15,081 nt of DNA from Gammaproteobacteria bacterium (GCA_020047885.1 JAIFNF010000138.1:1-15081); one strand, 5' to 3'. Positions 7,194 through 14,017 are shown, counted from the first letter of the stretch. Made by a program: numbers and translations. Notes: a model not told the origin generated them from the letters alone.

Positions 7194-7235
7194 CTTTTCT
7201 GCACACTACCTGTAGCGGCTGTGGATAATTTTTCT
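7173..7235. other. DnaA-box cluster, candidate replication origin
   Basis: Three perfect consensus DnaA boxes occur in 56 bases: TTATCCACA at 7173-7181 (+), and its complement TGTGGATAA at 7185-7193 and 7220-7228. The first two form a 21-base palindrome with a 1-base centre. The second and third lie within a direct repeat, GGCTGTGGATAACTTTTCT (7182-7200) and GGCTGTGGATAATTTTTCT (7217-7235), one mismatch in 19, 35 bases apart. T-rich DNA lies on either side (7163-7172 and 7226-7255), as expected of a region that could unwind. No initiator gene is seen next to it. A DnaA-regulated promoter region is the alternative. Confidence 0.6.
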
Positions 7236-7243
7236 ACTATATC

Positions 7244-7272
7244 TTGTGTTTTTGTGCAAAAGCCATTATGAT
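7244..7272 (+). promoter_or_regulatory. candidate promoter giving a leaderless transcript
   Basis: TTGTGT (7244-7249), a 17-base spacer and TATGAT (7267-7272, five of six). The start point expected seven bases later is position 7279, the A of the small RHH gene's ATG. That gene has no visible ribosome-binding site, which fits a leaderless mRNA. Confidence 0.45.
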
Positions 7273-7278
7273 AATCGC

Positions 7279-7428
7279 ATGAAACGATTAACCCTGAATA
7301 TCCCTGCCGACCTTCACAACGAACTCAAAGCACTGGCCGCGCAACGCGGTTTAAGCCTTTCAGATTTTGTGAAGTCAGCACTATTCGACCTACTTTTTGA
7401 GATACGCAATGAACGACCTTCCCGCTAG
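7279..7428 (+). CDS. small ribbon-helix-helix (CopG/Arc-like) protein
   Basis: A 49-residue protein, MKRLTLNIPADLHNELKAL and onward, with the RHH pattern: a short beta strand (RLTLNIP), helix one (DLHNELKALAAQRG) and helix two (LSDFVKSALFDLLF). Such proteins bind DNA as dimers and often repress their own promoter. ATG 7279 gives the usual RHH start; an in-frame GTG at 7246 would add 11 residues that do not fit the fold. It is the first gene of the right-hand operon and sits beside the DnaA-box region, so copy-number or origin-region control is possible (inference). Its end overlaps the start of the next gene, at ATG 7409. Confidence 0.7.
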   Translation: MKRLTLNIPADLHNELKALAAQRGLSLSDFVKSALFDLLFEIRNERPSR

Positions 7429-7643
7429 GCTATCAACTGGAATCCCGGCTGGTATTAACGCCGATTCCTGATGATGCACTAGCGGAAGACGAGTTAAACG
7501 CCCGGGGACTGGCGCTCACCAGGCAGATGATGGATGTATCCGACGCCCTGTTGCAGCGCATCGTAGCCGGAAACGAACTGATGGCTCGGCAAACCGAGCG
7601 CAACCGTAAAACCCTTTTTTCTGACAACAAGGTAATTTTCTGA
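7409..7643 (+). CDS. hypothetical protein with an apparent frame break near its start
   Basis: The body of this gene is an open frame ending at TGA 7641-7643. It reads YQLESRLVLTPIPDDALAED and continues to NRKTLFSDNKVIF. That frame has no ATG, GTG or TTG before ATG 7527, and a TGA closes it at 7410-7412. An ATG in the neighbouring frame at 7409 would fit if one C of the CCC at 7421-7423 were removed or skipped: the product would then begin MNDLPLGYQLESRL and run about 77 residues. The TGA overlaps the next ATG (TGATG), so translation of this frame probably occurs. Possible causes are a real indel, a sequence error, or +1 slippage at CCC-G. A 38-residue protein from ATG 7527 is the minimal alternative. 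No function is recognised. Confidence 0.45.
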
Positions 7644-7969
7644 TGGCCAATCCAACTCCCGATAACCGCAATCTTGACGCCGCCCTGGCCGATTTACGCC
7701 AAGCCGCGATTGACAGCACCAAACCCGAATCGGAAGTGCTGTCGATCATCCTGAACGCCCGTAGTCAGATTTTAGCAACCGCCCCGGCAACACCGGAACC
7801 GACGACACCCGAGGCACGGGTTAAGGCCATTCACGCCGCCGTGCAAGCCGCTGGTGGCGATCATCGCCTGGCGCTGATGTACGTCAACACAAAAAAATCC
7901 CTGGCTACGATCAAAGCCGAATTGCTACCCATCCTGGCAATGAGCCGACGATTCGGGAGAGTCGCGTAA
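7643..7969 (+). CDS. hypothetical protein, 108 residues
   Basis: Not recognised. Residues 8-45 are predicted helical (LDAALADLRQAAIDSTKPES), followed by a Pro/Thr-rich linker at about 46-58 (ATAPATPEPTTPEA), and a second part with VQAAGGDHRLALMYVNTKK. No signal peptide, membrane segment or cysteine is seen. It is coupled at both ends: its ATG shares a base with the previous stop (TGATG at 7641) and its TAA shares a base with the next ATG (TAATG at 7967). The gene is therefore part of a compact operon. Codon usage resembles the neighbours. Confidence 0.6.
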   Translation: MANPTPDNRNLDAALADLRQAAIDSTKPESEVLSIILNARSQILATAPATPEPTTPEARVKAIHAAVQAAGGDHRLALMYVNTKKSLATIKAELLPILAMSRRFGRVA

Positions 7970-8565
7970 TGCTGACGATTCCCGATCTACAGGCAAAGAT
8001 TGACGCGCTGGACGTGGAAATCGCCGGACTGAAAACCGAACGCGCCACCCACGCCCTGGCCGCATTGCGCGAGGACAAGACCGCTCAGAAAGCGCTGTCT
8101 GGGATTGATGCCAAGGTGCAAGGTCTGCTGAATAACCGGCAGACCCTTATTGATGGCATCGCCGGGTTAGAGGCAGAGGCCAACGTCCAGCGTACGGAGT
8201 CAGAGCGCATTGTGCGGCTGGCGAAAGCCGACCGGATTGACGCCGCGGTTATCCAGCGGGTTGACGCCAATGAGCGACTAGACAGCGCGATGGCTGAACT
8301 GACGGCGAGTATTATCGGCTGGATCGACGCCGACCGTGCACTTGCGGCCGTTGGAGTCGGCGACCGGGGGATGCGCATCTACCAAGCGCTATCGGGCGGG
8401 ATTTGGTATCAGTTTCAGACCCATTTTACCGCCGATTTTAGAAACGCCTGGACGCGAGAATTGATGCAAGCCTTTCCCATGAATTCCATCACGCGCCCGC
8501 AACCCATCACCAGTGAGCACGGCGCGATCAATGGCCGGACACTGTCTACTGAACTGCGGAAATAA
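7969..8565 (+). CDS. hypothetical coiled-coil protein, 198 residues
   Basis: Not recognised. The first 125 residues look like a long helical or coiled-coil stretch (IPDLQAKIDALDVEIAGLKT, then later DSAMAELTASIIGWID). The C-terminal 60 residues are of mixed composition with aromatic residues (GGIWYQFQTHF, then AWTRELMQAF). No transmembrane segment or catalytic motif is seen. Translation is coupled to the gene before it (TAATG). A structural or scaffolding-type role in the element is conceivable, but nothing in the sequence shows it. Confidence 0.6.
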   Translation: MLTIPDLQAKIDALDVEIAGLKTERATHALAALREDKTAQKALSGIDAKVQGLLNNRQTLIDGIAGLEAEANVQRTESERIVRLAKADRIDAAVIQRVDANERLDSAMAELTASIIGWIDADRALAAVGVGDRGMRIYQALSGGIWYQFQTHFTADFRNAWTRELMQAFPMNSITRPQPITSEHGAINGRTLSTELRK

Positions 8566-8570
8566 GTAAT

Positions 8571-8625
8571 CCGCTAGTGCGGTAGGCGGGGTAAACCCTT
8601 ACCGGACGGGTCTGCATACCGGGTC
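8571..8625. other. short intergenic region with a small hairpin and a direct repeat
   Basis: CCGC and GCGG pair around TAGT at 8571-8582. CGGGTCT occurs twice between about 8606 and 8625. There is no T-run, so a terminator is not supported; it may only space the next operon segment. Confidence 0.3.
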
Positions 8626-8630
8626 TAAAT

Positions 8631-8813
8631 ATGAAACTACGAAAATCACCCGCCCTAGCGCGTGAACAATTCGCCCAGTCCCGTCGTCATCAGTTACTGG
8701 CCTGGCAGGAACGCCTCAACCACCTCCATCGCACACCGACCCGGACGGAGGACGAAGCCTTGGCGAAATACCAGGCATTGCACCTGATGGATCAGGCCAG
8801 GCCATGGCCGTGA
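8631..8813 (+). CDS. hypothetical small basic protein, 60 residues
   Basis: Not recognised. A helical, Arg/His/Gln-rich chain (REQFAQSRRHQLLAWQERLN) without signal or membrane segment. No clear ribosome-binding site precedes ATG 8631. It overlaps the next gene by 10 bases in another frame, which supports it as part of the same short-gene run. Small proteins of this kind are common in phage-derived islands. Confidence 0.45.
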   Translation: MKLRKSPALAREQFAQSRRHQLLAWQERLNHLHRTPTRTEDEALAKYQALHLMDQARPWP

Positions 8814-9043
8814 GCGACGCAGTGCTAGAGGCGGTTGCCGATCTACAGGCGATCCGTTCCCGCTGGCTTCGTGACCGAAGCCGGATTCGGTACGAGCCGG
8901 ACAATTTGAAGGAACACGACCGGCTGGAAATGGAATTCTGGAATCGCCGTGCTGAAGTGTTTGCCAGGTTGAAGCCGGGCCAGCGGCGGACTGCGCTACG
9001 CAGACTGGCGAAAGCGCCCTACCAGTTACCGATTTACTGCTAG
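8804..9043 (+). CDS. hypothetical protein, 79 residues
   Basis: Not recognised. A charged, mainly helical protein (VLEAVADLQAIRSRWLRDRS, then EFWNRRAEVFARL and RRTALRRLAKAP). It starts inside the end of the previous gene, 10 bases before that gene's stop codon, giving probable translational coupling. There is no visible catalytic motif, membrane segment or cysteine cluster. The gap to the following DUF29 gene is 40 bases and contains that gene's strong ribosome-binding site. Confidence 0.5.
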   Translation: MAVSDAVLEAVADLQAIRSRWLRDRSRIRYEPDNLKEHDRLEMEFWNRRAEVFARLKPGQRRTALRRLAKAPYQLPIYC

Positions 9044-9083
9044 ACTTATCCCGCCTTAGCCGATTTTGTCCCAAGGAGGCAGT

Positions 9084-9521
9084 ATGACCACGGCAACCTA
9101 TGAAACCGACTTCTACCAATGGACGCAGCAACAGGCGGATCTGTTACGCCAAGGGCAGTTCAACCGGATTGACTTGGACTCAGAAAATATCGCTGAAGAG
9201 ATTGAGAGCATGGGCAAACGAGATCGACGGGCGATTGGTGGCTACCTTCAAAATGTCCTGATGCACATGCTCAAATGGCGCTATCAGCCTGAACGGCGCG
9301 GTACTAGCTGGCGATTGTCGATTGAAAATGGACGCTATCAAATTCTGGATTTATTGGATGAAAGCCCCAGTTTGACCGCACAAATGGACACACTCACTAC
9401 CAAAGAGTATCGCCGCGCCAGAAAAGTAGCGAGTCTTGAAACCGGTTTGCCCTTGACCATGTTCCCGGATGAATGTCCCTTTTCCATAGAGCAGATTACC
9501 GGCGATTACTGGCCAGAATAA
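9084..9521 (+). CDS. DUF29 family protein
   Basis: A 145-residue protein with the typical DUF29 order: YETDFYQWTQQQADLLRQG near the start, then IDLDSENIAEEIESMGKRDR (33-52), then LMHMLKWRYQPERRGTSWR, and a C-terminal part with SPSL. The molecular function of DUF29 is not established; members are frequent in some gammaproteobacteria and cyanobacteria, often in several copies. The start at ATG 9084 is fixed by AAGGAGG (9073-9079) four bases upstream, the strongest ribosome-binding site in the element; an in-frame TTG at 9066 lies before that site. As the last gene before the tRNA att site it is probably cargo with its own translation signals. Confidence 0.8.
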   Translation: MTTATYETDFYQWTQQQADLLRQGQFNRIDLDSENIAEEIESMGKRDRRAIGGYLQNVLMHMLKWRYQPERRGTSWRLSIENGRYQILDLLDESPSLTAQMDTLTTKEYRRARKVASLETGLPLTMFPDECPFSIEQITGDYWPE

Positions 9522-9550
9522 CCGCCCACCAAAAAGCCGCTGATGAAAGT

Positions 9551-9685
9551 CTGTGTAATTCCTGCGTAATCGTGCATGGTAAAATCGGATAATGACGGGA
9601 ATCAACCGGCGCAACGTGAGCAGCAAGATGGTTGATTTTACAAGCAAACGGGAAGAATCAGATAGTCACGAAAACCAACGGGAAG
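9551..9685. repeat. short direct and inverted repeats next to attR (possible integrase/excisionase arm sites)
   Basis: CTGTGTAATTC (9551-9561) and CTGCGTAATCG (9562-9572) are tandem 11-base units. ACGGGAA occurs at 9595-9601, and AACGGGAAG at 9647-9655 and 9677-9685, the last two exactly 30 bases apart. Inverted pairs GTAAAATC (9579-9586)/GATTTTAC (9634-9641) and AATCAACC (9600-9607)/GGTTGATT (9630-9637) also occur. Such repeats within 200 bases of a tRNA att core are typical of tyrosine-integrase arm sites and Xis sites (family knowledge); assignment here is inferred. No gene is seen in 9522-9809. Confidence 0.45.
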
Positions 9686-9699
9686 GCGTAGATTGAGAA

Positions 9700-9744
9700 T
9701 TCGTAATTAGTAGGTCGGAGGTTCGATTCCTCTTTCCGGCACCA
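9700..9744 (+). other. attR: 3' fragment of a threonine-type tRNA gene
   Basis: The sequence has a T-arm GGAGG (9717-9721), loop TTCGATT (9722-9728), CCTCT (9729-9733), an acceptor 3' strand TTCCGGC (9734-9740), discriminator A and encoded CCA (9742-9744). Upstream, GTAATTAGTAGGTC fits the 3' side of an anticodon arm, variable region included. Nothing before 9700 can pair as the 5' half: there is no D-arm, and the anticodon stem partner is absent. It is therefore a tRNA 3' end duplicated by integration. The body and acceptor look most like gammaproteobacterial tRNA-Thr; the anticodon cannot be fixed. The intact tRNA should lie left of the window. Confidence 0.75.
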
Positions 9745-9755
9745 ATCCAATCAAC

Positions 9756-9786
9756 GCCTTAGCGCACTATCGCCGAGGCTTTTTTT
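9756..9786 (+). terminator. intrinsic terminator after the tRNA 3' end
   Basis: GCCT (9756-9759) pairs with AGGC (9776-9779), and GCG (9762-9764) with CGC (9771-9773), followed by seven T. It lies 12 bases after the CCA, so it is probably the native terminator of the tRNA gene, kept on the chromosomal side of the junction. Confidence 0.7.
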
Positions 9787-9809
9787 ATGCCCTGGTTTTT
9801 TCAACCCAC

Positions 9810-10889
9810 ATGCCACCGGTTCATCCTGAAACCCCGCTGTCCGAACTCGTGGCGGACATCAAAACCTGGGGGCGGGAATTAGGTTTCCAGCAGATCGGGA
9901 TCACCGACCTTGATCTCAGCGAACCCGAAGCCCGGTTGCTGGACTGGCTGGCGGCCGGGTTTCATGGCGACATGGATTATATGGCTCGGCATGGCGTGAA
10001 GCGTAGTCGCCCGGCGGAACTGGTTCCCGGTACAGTTCGAGTGATCGCGGCGCGAATGGACTATTTGCCGCCAGGTGCCGCTGATCCCTGGGCGGTGCTG
10101 AATCAGCGCGAATTGGGCTATGTGTCGCGTTATGCGCTGGGTCGGGATTATCACAAGATGTTGCGGAACCGGCTACAACGGTTGGCGGATCGCATGACCG
10201 CCGCCATTAGTCCGTTGGGCTACCGGGTGTTCGTCGATAGCGCCCCAGTGCTGGAAAAGGCGCTGGCGGAAAAGGCGGGGCTGGGCTGGATCGGTAAGCA
10301 CAGTAATTTGCTGGATCGTTGCGCCGGATCCTGGTTCTTCCTCGGCGAAATTTATGTGGATCTGCCTTTGCCGGTCGATCAGCCGACGCCTGGACATTGT
10401 GGGCGCTGCACTGCCTGTCTGGAGGGTTGCCCCACGCGGGCGATTATCGCTCCGTATCAGGTCGATGCCTGCCGCTGCATTTCCTACCACACCATTGAAT
10501 TGCATGGGCTAATTCCCCATGAATTCCGCCGCGCCATGGGCAATCGGATTTACGGTTGCGATGACTGCCAGTTAGTTTGTCCGTGGAACCGATTTGCCCG
10601 ACCTGCCGTGGAACCGGATTTCCGTGTCCGGTATGGGCTGGATACGCCTGATCTGGTTGCACTGTTCCGTTGGGATGAGGCGGAGTTTTTGCGCCGTACC
10701 GAGGGTAGCGCGATTCGCCGTATTGGTCATGAGCGCTGGTTGCGGAATATCGCGGTGGCGCTGGGGAATGCGCCTTATTCGCCGGAGGTCGTGAGCGTTT
10801 TGCAGGTGCGGCTGACACAGATATCCGAACTGGTGGGCGAACATATCGTCTGGGCGCTGGCGGAGCAGGGCGCTATTCCCCATCGCTAA
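9810..10889 (+). CDS. queG: epoxyqueuosine reductase
   Basis: A 359-residue cobalamin-dependent iron-sulfur enzyme that catalyses the last step of queuosine synthesis, reducing epoxyqueuosine to queuosine in tRNA (established for QueG). Seen here: DSAPVLEKALAEKAGLGWIG (143-162) with the proposed catalytic Asp143; a CxxCxxCxxxCP cluster CGRCTACLEGCP (197-208); and a second one, CDDCQLVCPW (250-259), with Cys221/Cys223 between. Length is normal. ATG 9810 gives the usual N-terminus, although no strong ribosome-binding site is visible. It lies just after the tRNA terminator, so it is the first chromosomal gene beyond the element. Its last 17 bases overlap the convergent regulator gene. Confidence 0.95.
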   Translation: MPPVHPETPLSELVADIKTWGRELGFQQIGITDLDLSEPEARLLDWLAAGFHGDMDYMARHGVKRSRPAELVPGTVRVIAARMDYLPPGAADPWAVLNQRELGYVSRYALGRDYHKMLRNRLQRLADRMTAAISPLGYRVFVDSAPVLEKALAEKAGLGWIGKHSNLLDRCAGSWFFLGEIYVDLPLPVDQPTPGHCGRCTACLEGCPTRAIIAPYQVDACRCISYHTIELHGLIPHEFRRAMGNRIYGCDDCQLVCPWNRFARPAVEPDFRVRYGLDTPDLVALFRWDEAEFLRRTEGSAIRRIGHERWLRNIAVALGNAPYSPEVVSVLQVRLTQISELVGEHIVWALAEQGAIPHR

Positions 10890-12249
10890 TCTGATAGTCC
10901 TTGAGTCGACGTTTCAGCGTGGACAACGGGATACCCAATTCCCGCGCCACTGCTGCCTTGTTATTTCGGTTCCGCTCCAGCGCTTCAACAATCATCTGCC
11001 GCTCCATATCCTTGAGATGGGCGCGGGCGTCAGCGCCAGGTTTAGCGACCAGGGCGGGTTCAGACGGAAGCGGTGACCCAGGGGTCGGCGGCACCCCGTC
11101 CGGAACCGCAGCGACCTTGGGCAATCGCAAATCCTCGGGACGAATTTCCCGGTCACCGCACAGCACCGCGGCCCGTTCCAGCACATTGCGCAGCTCCCGC
11201 ACATTGCCGGGCCAGGGGTAGTTCTGCAAGGCCGCCACCGCTGGCGCCGAGATTCGCTCGTTCAATTGCAACTGCTGGCACAAATGCTGAGCCATCAGCG
11301 GAATGTCCTCGGCTATTTCCCGCAACGCGGGCAACTCAATCGGCACCACCGACAGGCGGTAGAACAGGTCAGCGCGAAACGCCCCGGTGCGCACCATTGC
11401 CGCCAGATCACGGTGCGTGGCGGTGATAACCCGCACATCAACCCGGCTGGACTTGTCCGAACCAATCGGCGTGACCTCGCGGGTTTCCAGCACCCGCAAC
11501 AGGCGCGGTTGCAAATCCAGCGGCAATTCGCCAATTTCATCAATGAACAACGTGCCGGTATGCGCCTGGCGGAACGCGCCCTCGCGGGAACCGGTGGCCC
11601 CGGTGAACGCGCCCTTGATGTGGCCGAACAGATCATTGCGCACCATCTCCGGGTCAGCGACGGATGCATCGAACACCACGAACGGCCCGGACCGACCGGA
11701 AAAGGTGTGGAGGGTGCGGGCGACCAGTTCCTTGCCAGTGCCGGATTCGCCATGTAGATGAACCGTGGTGGGCGTCGGCGCGACCGCCCGAATCAGGCCG
11801 TAGAGTTCCAGCATGCGTGGACTCGATCCGACCAGTTCGCCCAGGTGATCCTGACGATGCACCGCGACTTTTCGCTCCTCGGTGCGCTGGCGGATCAGCA
11901 GGGTTGAATAGCCCAGTCGGCATTCGGCATCGGGCGGAATGTAGGCTTCGGTGATGCGCACGTCATTGATGAACGTGCCATTGGTAGAACCCAGATCGCG
12001 CAGCAAGAGACCCGTGGGGGTCATGCGGATCTCCGCATGGCGGCGCGACACCGCCCGGTCGGTCAGTACAACGTCGTTATCCGGCGCTGAACCCATGCGC
12101 ACCGTCGGGAGGCCCAGGCTGATTTCCAGTCCGACATCCGCGCCCGCCACGATCCGCAGTTCAATCGCCTCAAATTGCACCCGCAACCGGGAAGCGGGGG
12201 CCGCGACGATAATTTCAGTGCCTTCGCCAGAAAAAGTGGAAGAAGCCAT
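10873..12249 (-). CDS. FHA-domain sigma-54-dependent transcriptional activator
   Basis: A 458-residue enhancer-binding protein. Residues about 28-120 are an FHA domain (RMGSAPDNDV at 51-60, SRRH at 68-71, DLGSTNGTFIND at 85-96), which binds phosphothreonine. Residues about 136-365 are the AAA+ domain with Walker A GESGTGKE (167-174), the sigma-54 contact loop GAFTGA (213-218) and Walker B TLFIDEIG (233-240). Residues about 411-452 are a Fis-type helix-turn-helix (AAVARELGIPLSTLKRRLKD). All ATPase and sigma-54 contact motifs are intact. An FHA sensor instead of a receiver domain suggests Ser/Thr-kinase input, but no kinase gene is near. A weak promoter candidate on the minus strand (TTGAAA 12312-12307, TATAGA 12287-12282, 19-base spacer) lies upstream. 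It overlaps queG by 17 bases at the 3' end and is divergent from the ParA-like gene. Confidence 0.93.
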   Translation of the reverse strand: MASSTFSGEGTEIIVAAPASRLRVQFEAIELRIVAGADVGLEISLGLPTVRMGSAPDNDVVLTDRAVSRRHAEIRMTPTGLLLRDLGSTNGTFINDVRITEAYIPPDAECRLGYSTLLIRQRTEERKVAVHRQDHLGELVGSSPRMLELYGLIRAVAPTPTTVHLHGESGTGKELVARTLHTFSGRSGPFVVFDASVADPEMVRNDLFGHIKGAFTGATGSREGAFRQAHTGTLFIDEIGELPLDLQPRLLRVLETREVTPIGSDKSSRVDVRVITATHRDLAAMVRTGAFRADLFYRLSVVPIELPALREIAEDIPLMAQHLCQQLQLNERISAPAVAALQNYPWPGNVRELRNVLERAAVLCGDREIRPEDLRLPKVAAVPDGVPPTPGSPLPSEPALVAKPGADARAHLKDMERQMIVEALERNRNNKAAVARELGIPLSTLKRRLKDYQISDGE

Positions 12250-12413
12250 GCAGTCACCGGGAAAGTCGTCAATGGAGGGATTCTATATCACTTTGATCTG
12301 TTTTTGTTTCAAACTTGCCGAGCCGCCATGATGGTCAGGGATCGCCCATCTCGACGCCTTACCCCGGCTTGACTACACTTGCGGAAACCCCAACAAACCC
12401 GTGGAAAATCGCC

Positions 12414-13181
12414 ATGCGCCGAGTCGTCTTCAATCAAAAAGGGGGGGTGGGCAAATCCACCATCGCCTGTAATCTGGCCGCGATCAGCGCTTCGCGGGGC
12501 AAGCGAACCCTGTTGGTCGATCTAGACCCGCAGGCCAACGCCTCCCGTTACCTGCTGGGTCAGGCGCTCGATGAGCAAAAGAAAACCCTGGCCCACTTTT
12601 TCGACGACATTCTGGCCTACAAGGTGTTTGGCGCGAAGCCGGTCGACTATGTCGTGCCGACCCGGTTTGACCACCTGGGTGTCATGCCCTCCGATCCCCG
12701 ACTGGAAGATTTACAGGTTAAGCTGGAATCGCGCTACAAGATGTACAAGTTGCGCGAGGCACTGGATACGCTGAAGGATTTTGACGAGGTTTTCATCGAC
12801 ACCCCGCCGGCGCTGAATTTTTTCACCCGTTCGGCGCTGATTTCCGCCGACACTTGCCTGATTCCGTTTGATTGCGATGATTTCTCACGCCGCGCCTTGT
12901 ATACGCTGATGGATAGCGTCCGCGAAATCCAGGCCGATCACAATCGCCACCTGCGCGTTGAAGGGATCGTGGTCAACCATTATCAGGCGCGCGCCAATTT
13001 GCCGGTGCGCATGGTTGAGGAATTGCGGTCAGAGGGTTTGCCGGTGTTGGAAGCCTTTCTGTCGGCATCGATTAAAATCCGTGAATCCCACGCCCAGGCG
13101 TTGCCGATGATTCATCTCGATCCCCGGCACAAGTTGAGTCGGGAATTCGAGGCTCTCTATAACCTGCTGGTTTCTGTCTGA
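12414..13181 (+). CDS. ParA/MinD-superfamily ATPase (orphan)
   Basis: A 255-residue protein. Deviant Walker A KGGVGKST (9-16), switch region LLVDLDPQAN (33-42) and Walker B VFIDTPP (126-132) place it in the ParA/Soj group of dimerising ATPases that position DNA or protein cargo. ATG 12414 is chosen over an upstream in-frame ATG at 12315: it yields the standard RRVVFNQKGGVGKS beginning, with GGAAAA upstream, whereas the extra 33 residues look non-coding. No ParB or parS is visible, so a chromosome-partition role is not supported; a cargo-positioning or regulatory role is possible. It lies 164 bases from the divergent FHA regulator and 39 bases before the sirtuin gene, with which it may be co-transcribed. 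Confidence 0.85.
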   Translation: MRRVVFNQKGGVGKSTIACNLAAISASRGKRTLLVDLDPQANASRYLLGQALDEQKKTLAHFFDDILAYKVFGAKPVDYVVPTRFDHLGVMPSDPRLEDLQVKLESRYKMYKLREALDTLKDFDEVFIDTPPALNFFTRSALISADTCLIPFDCDDFSRRALYTLMDSVREIQADHNRHLRVEGIVVNHYQARANLPVRMVEELRSEGLPVLEAFLSASIKIRESHAQALPMIHLDPRHKLSREFEALYNLLVSV

Positions 13182-13220
13182 CTACCGAACCCGCCCGATC
13201 CCGCCCCGAGAGACCTTGCC

Positions 13221-13997
13221 ATGCTGAATCCGCCTGATCCCGCCATCGTCGCCCGCATTGCGGACATTATGAGCCGCGCCAAGCGGTTGCTGTTTATCAC
13301 CGGGGCCGGCATTTCCGCCGATTCCGGCCTGCCCACCTATCGCGGCATCGGCGGGTTGTATAACAACCAGATGACCGAGGACAATTTCTCGATTGAAACC
13401 GCGTTGTCCGGGGCGATGCTGGACGCTAATCCATTGATGACCTGGAAGTATCTCTATCAGATTGAGGAAGCCTGTCGCGGGGCGAAGTTTAACGACGCCC
13501 ACGCCATTATTGCCGCGTGGCAGGATAGCTTTGAGGTCTGTGTGCTGACCCAGAATATCGACGGCTTTCATCGTGATGCCGGCAGCCGTAATCTGATCGA
13601 GATGCATGGCGACATTCATGATGTGCTCTGCACCCGTTGTGACTATCAGGCCAGTGTGCCGGACTACAGCGGGCTGGCGATGCCGCCGTCCTGTCCGCGC
13701 TGTCAGGCCTTGGTGCGGCCTCGGGTGGTGCTGTTTGGCGAGGCACTGCCATCCGGGGCGATTCAGCATCTTTATCGGGAACTGGAGCAGGGATTTGATG
13801 TGGTATTTAGCATCGGCACCACCAGCGTGTTTCCCTATATCGCCGGACCGGTAGCGCAGGCCAGCCAGATGGGTGTTCCCACGGTGGAAATTAATCCTGC
13901 GGATACCCACGTGACCCACTTCGTGGATTACAAACTGGCCTCGGGCGCTGCCGCCAGTTTGCGGGCGATTCGTGAGGCGCTGACGAATGCAATGTAG
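13221..13997 (+). CDS. NAD-dependent protein deacylase, sirtuin (SIR2) family
   Basis: A 258-residue protein with the full sirtuin set: GAGISADSGLPTYRG (28-42) for NAD binding, TQNIDGFH (110-117), catalytic His129 in the HG motif (EMHG), and four zinc cysteines (137, 140, 158, 161). Sirtuins remove acyl groups from lysines using NAD. The Tyr-x-x-Arg pair typical of desuccinylase-type (class III) members is not evident at WKYLYQIE (75-82), so ordinary deacetylase activity is the better guess. It lies 39 bases after the ParA-like gene on the same strand. The long open frame on the opposite strand is treated as a shadow. Confidence 0.92.
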   Translation: MLNPPDPAIVARIADIMSRAKRLLFITGAGISADSGLPTYRGIGGLYNNQMTEDNFSIETALSGAMLDANPLMTWKYLYQIEEACRGAKFNDAHAIIAAWQDSFEVCVLTQNIDGFHRDAGSRNLIEMHGDIHDVLCTRCDYQASVPDYSGLAMPPSCPRCQALVRPRVVLFGEALPSGAIQHLYRELEQGFDVVFSIGTTSVFPYIAGPVAQASQMGVPTVEINPADTHVTHFVDYKLASGAAASLRAIREALTNAM

Positions 13998-14017
13998 TAA
14001 TTCGTAAACCGGGCGAA

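Noticed and set aside
9700..9744. Complete tRNA gene
   Set aside because: There is no D-arm or 5' acceptor strand, and the bases before 9700 cannot pair with the anticodon stem.
11266..11757. 163-residue plus-strand open frame inside the FHA regulator
   Set aside because: It lies opposite the AAA+ domain with all motifs intact, so it is a shadow frame.
12366..12382. Sigma-54 promoter before the ParA-like gene
   Set aside because: GG and GC are 13 bases apart instead of 10, so the -24/-12 spacing is wrong.
12315..12413. N-terminal extension of the ParA-like protein
   Set aside because: The extension is absent from the family's usual beginning, and ATG 12414 gives the standard start.
13999..14007. 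AATTCGTAA matching the attR edge at 9698-9706 as a second att site
   Set aside because: Only nine bases match and the tRNA T-arm and acceptor are missing, so chance is more likely.
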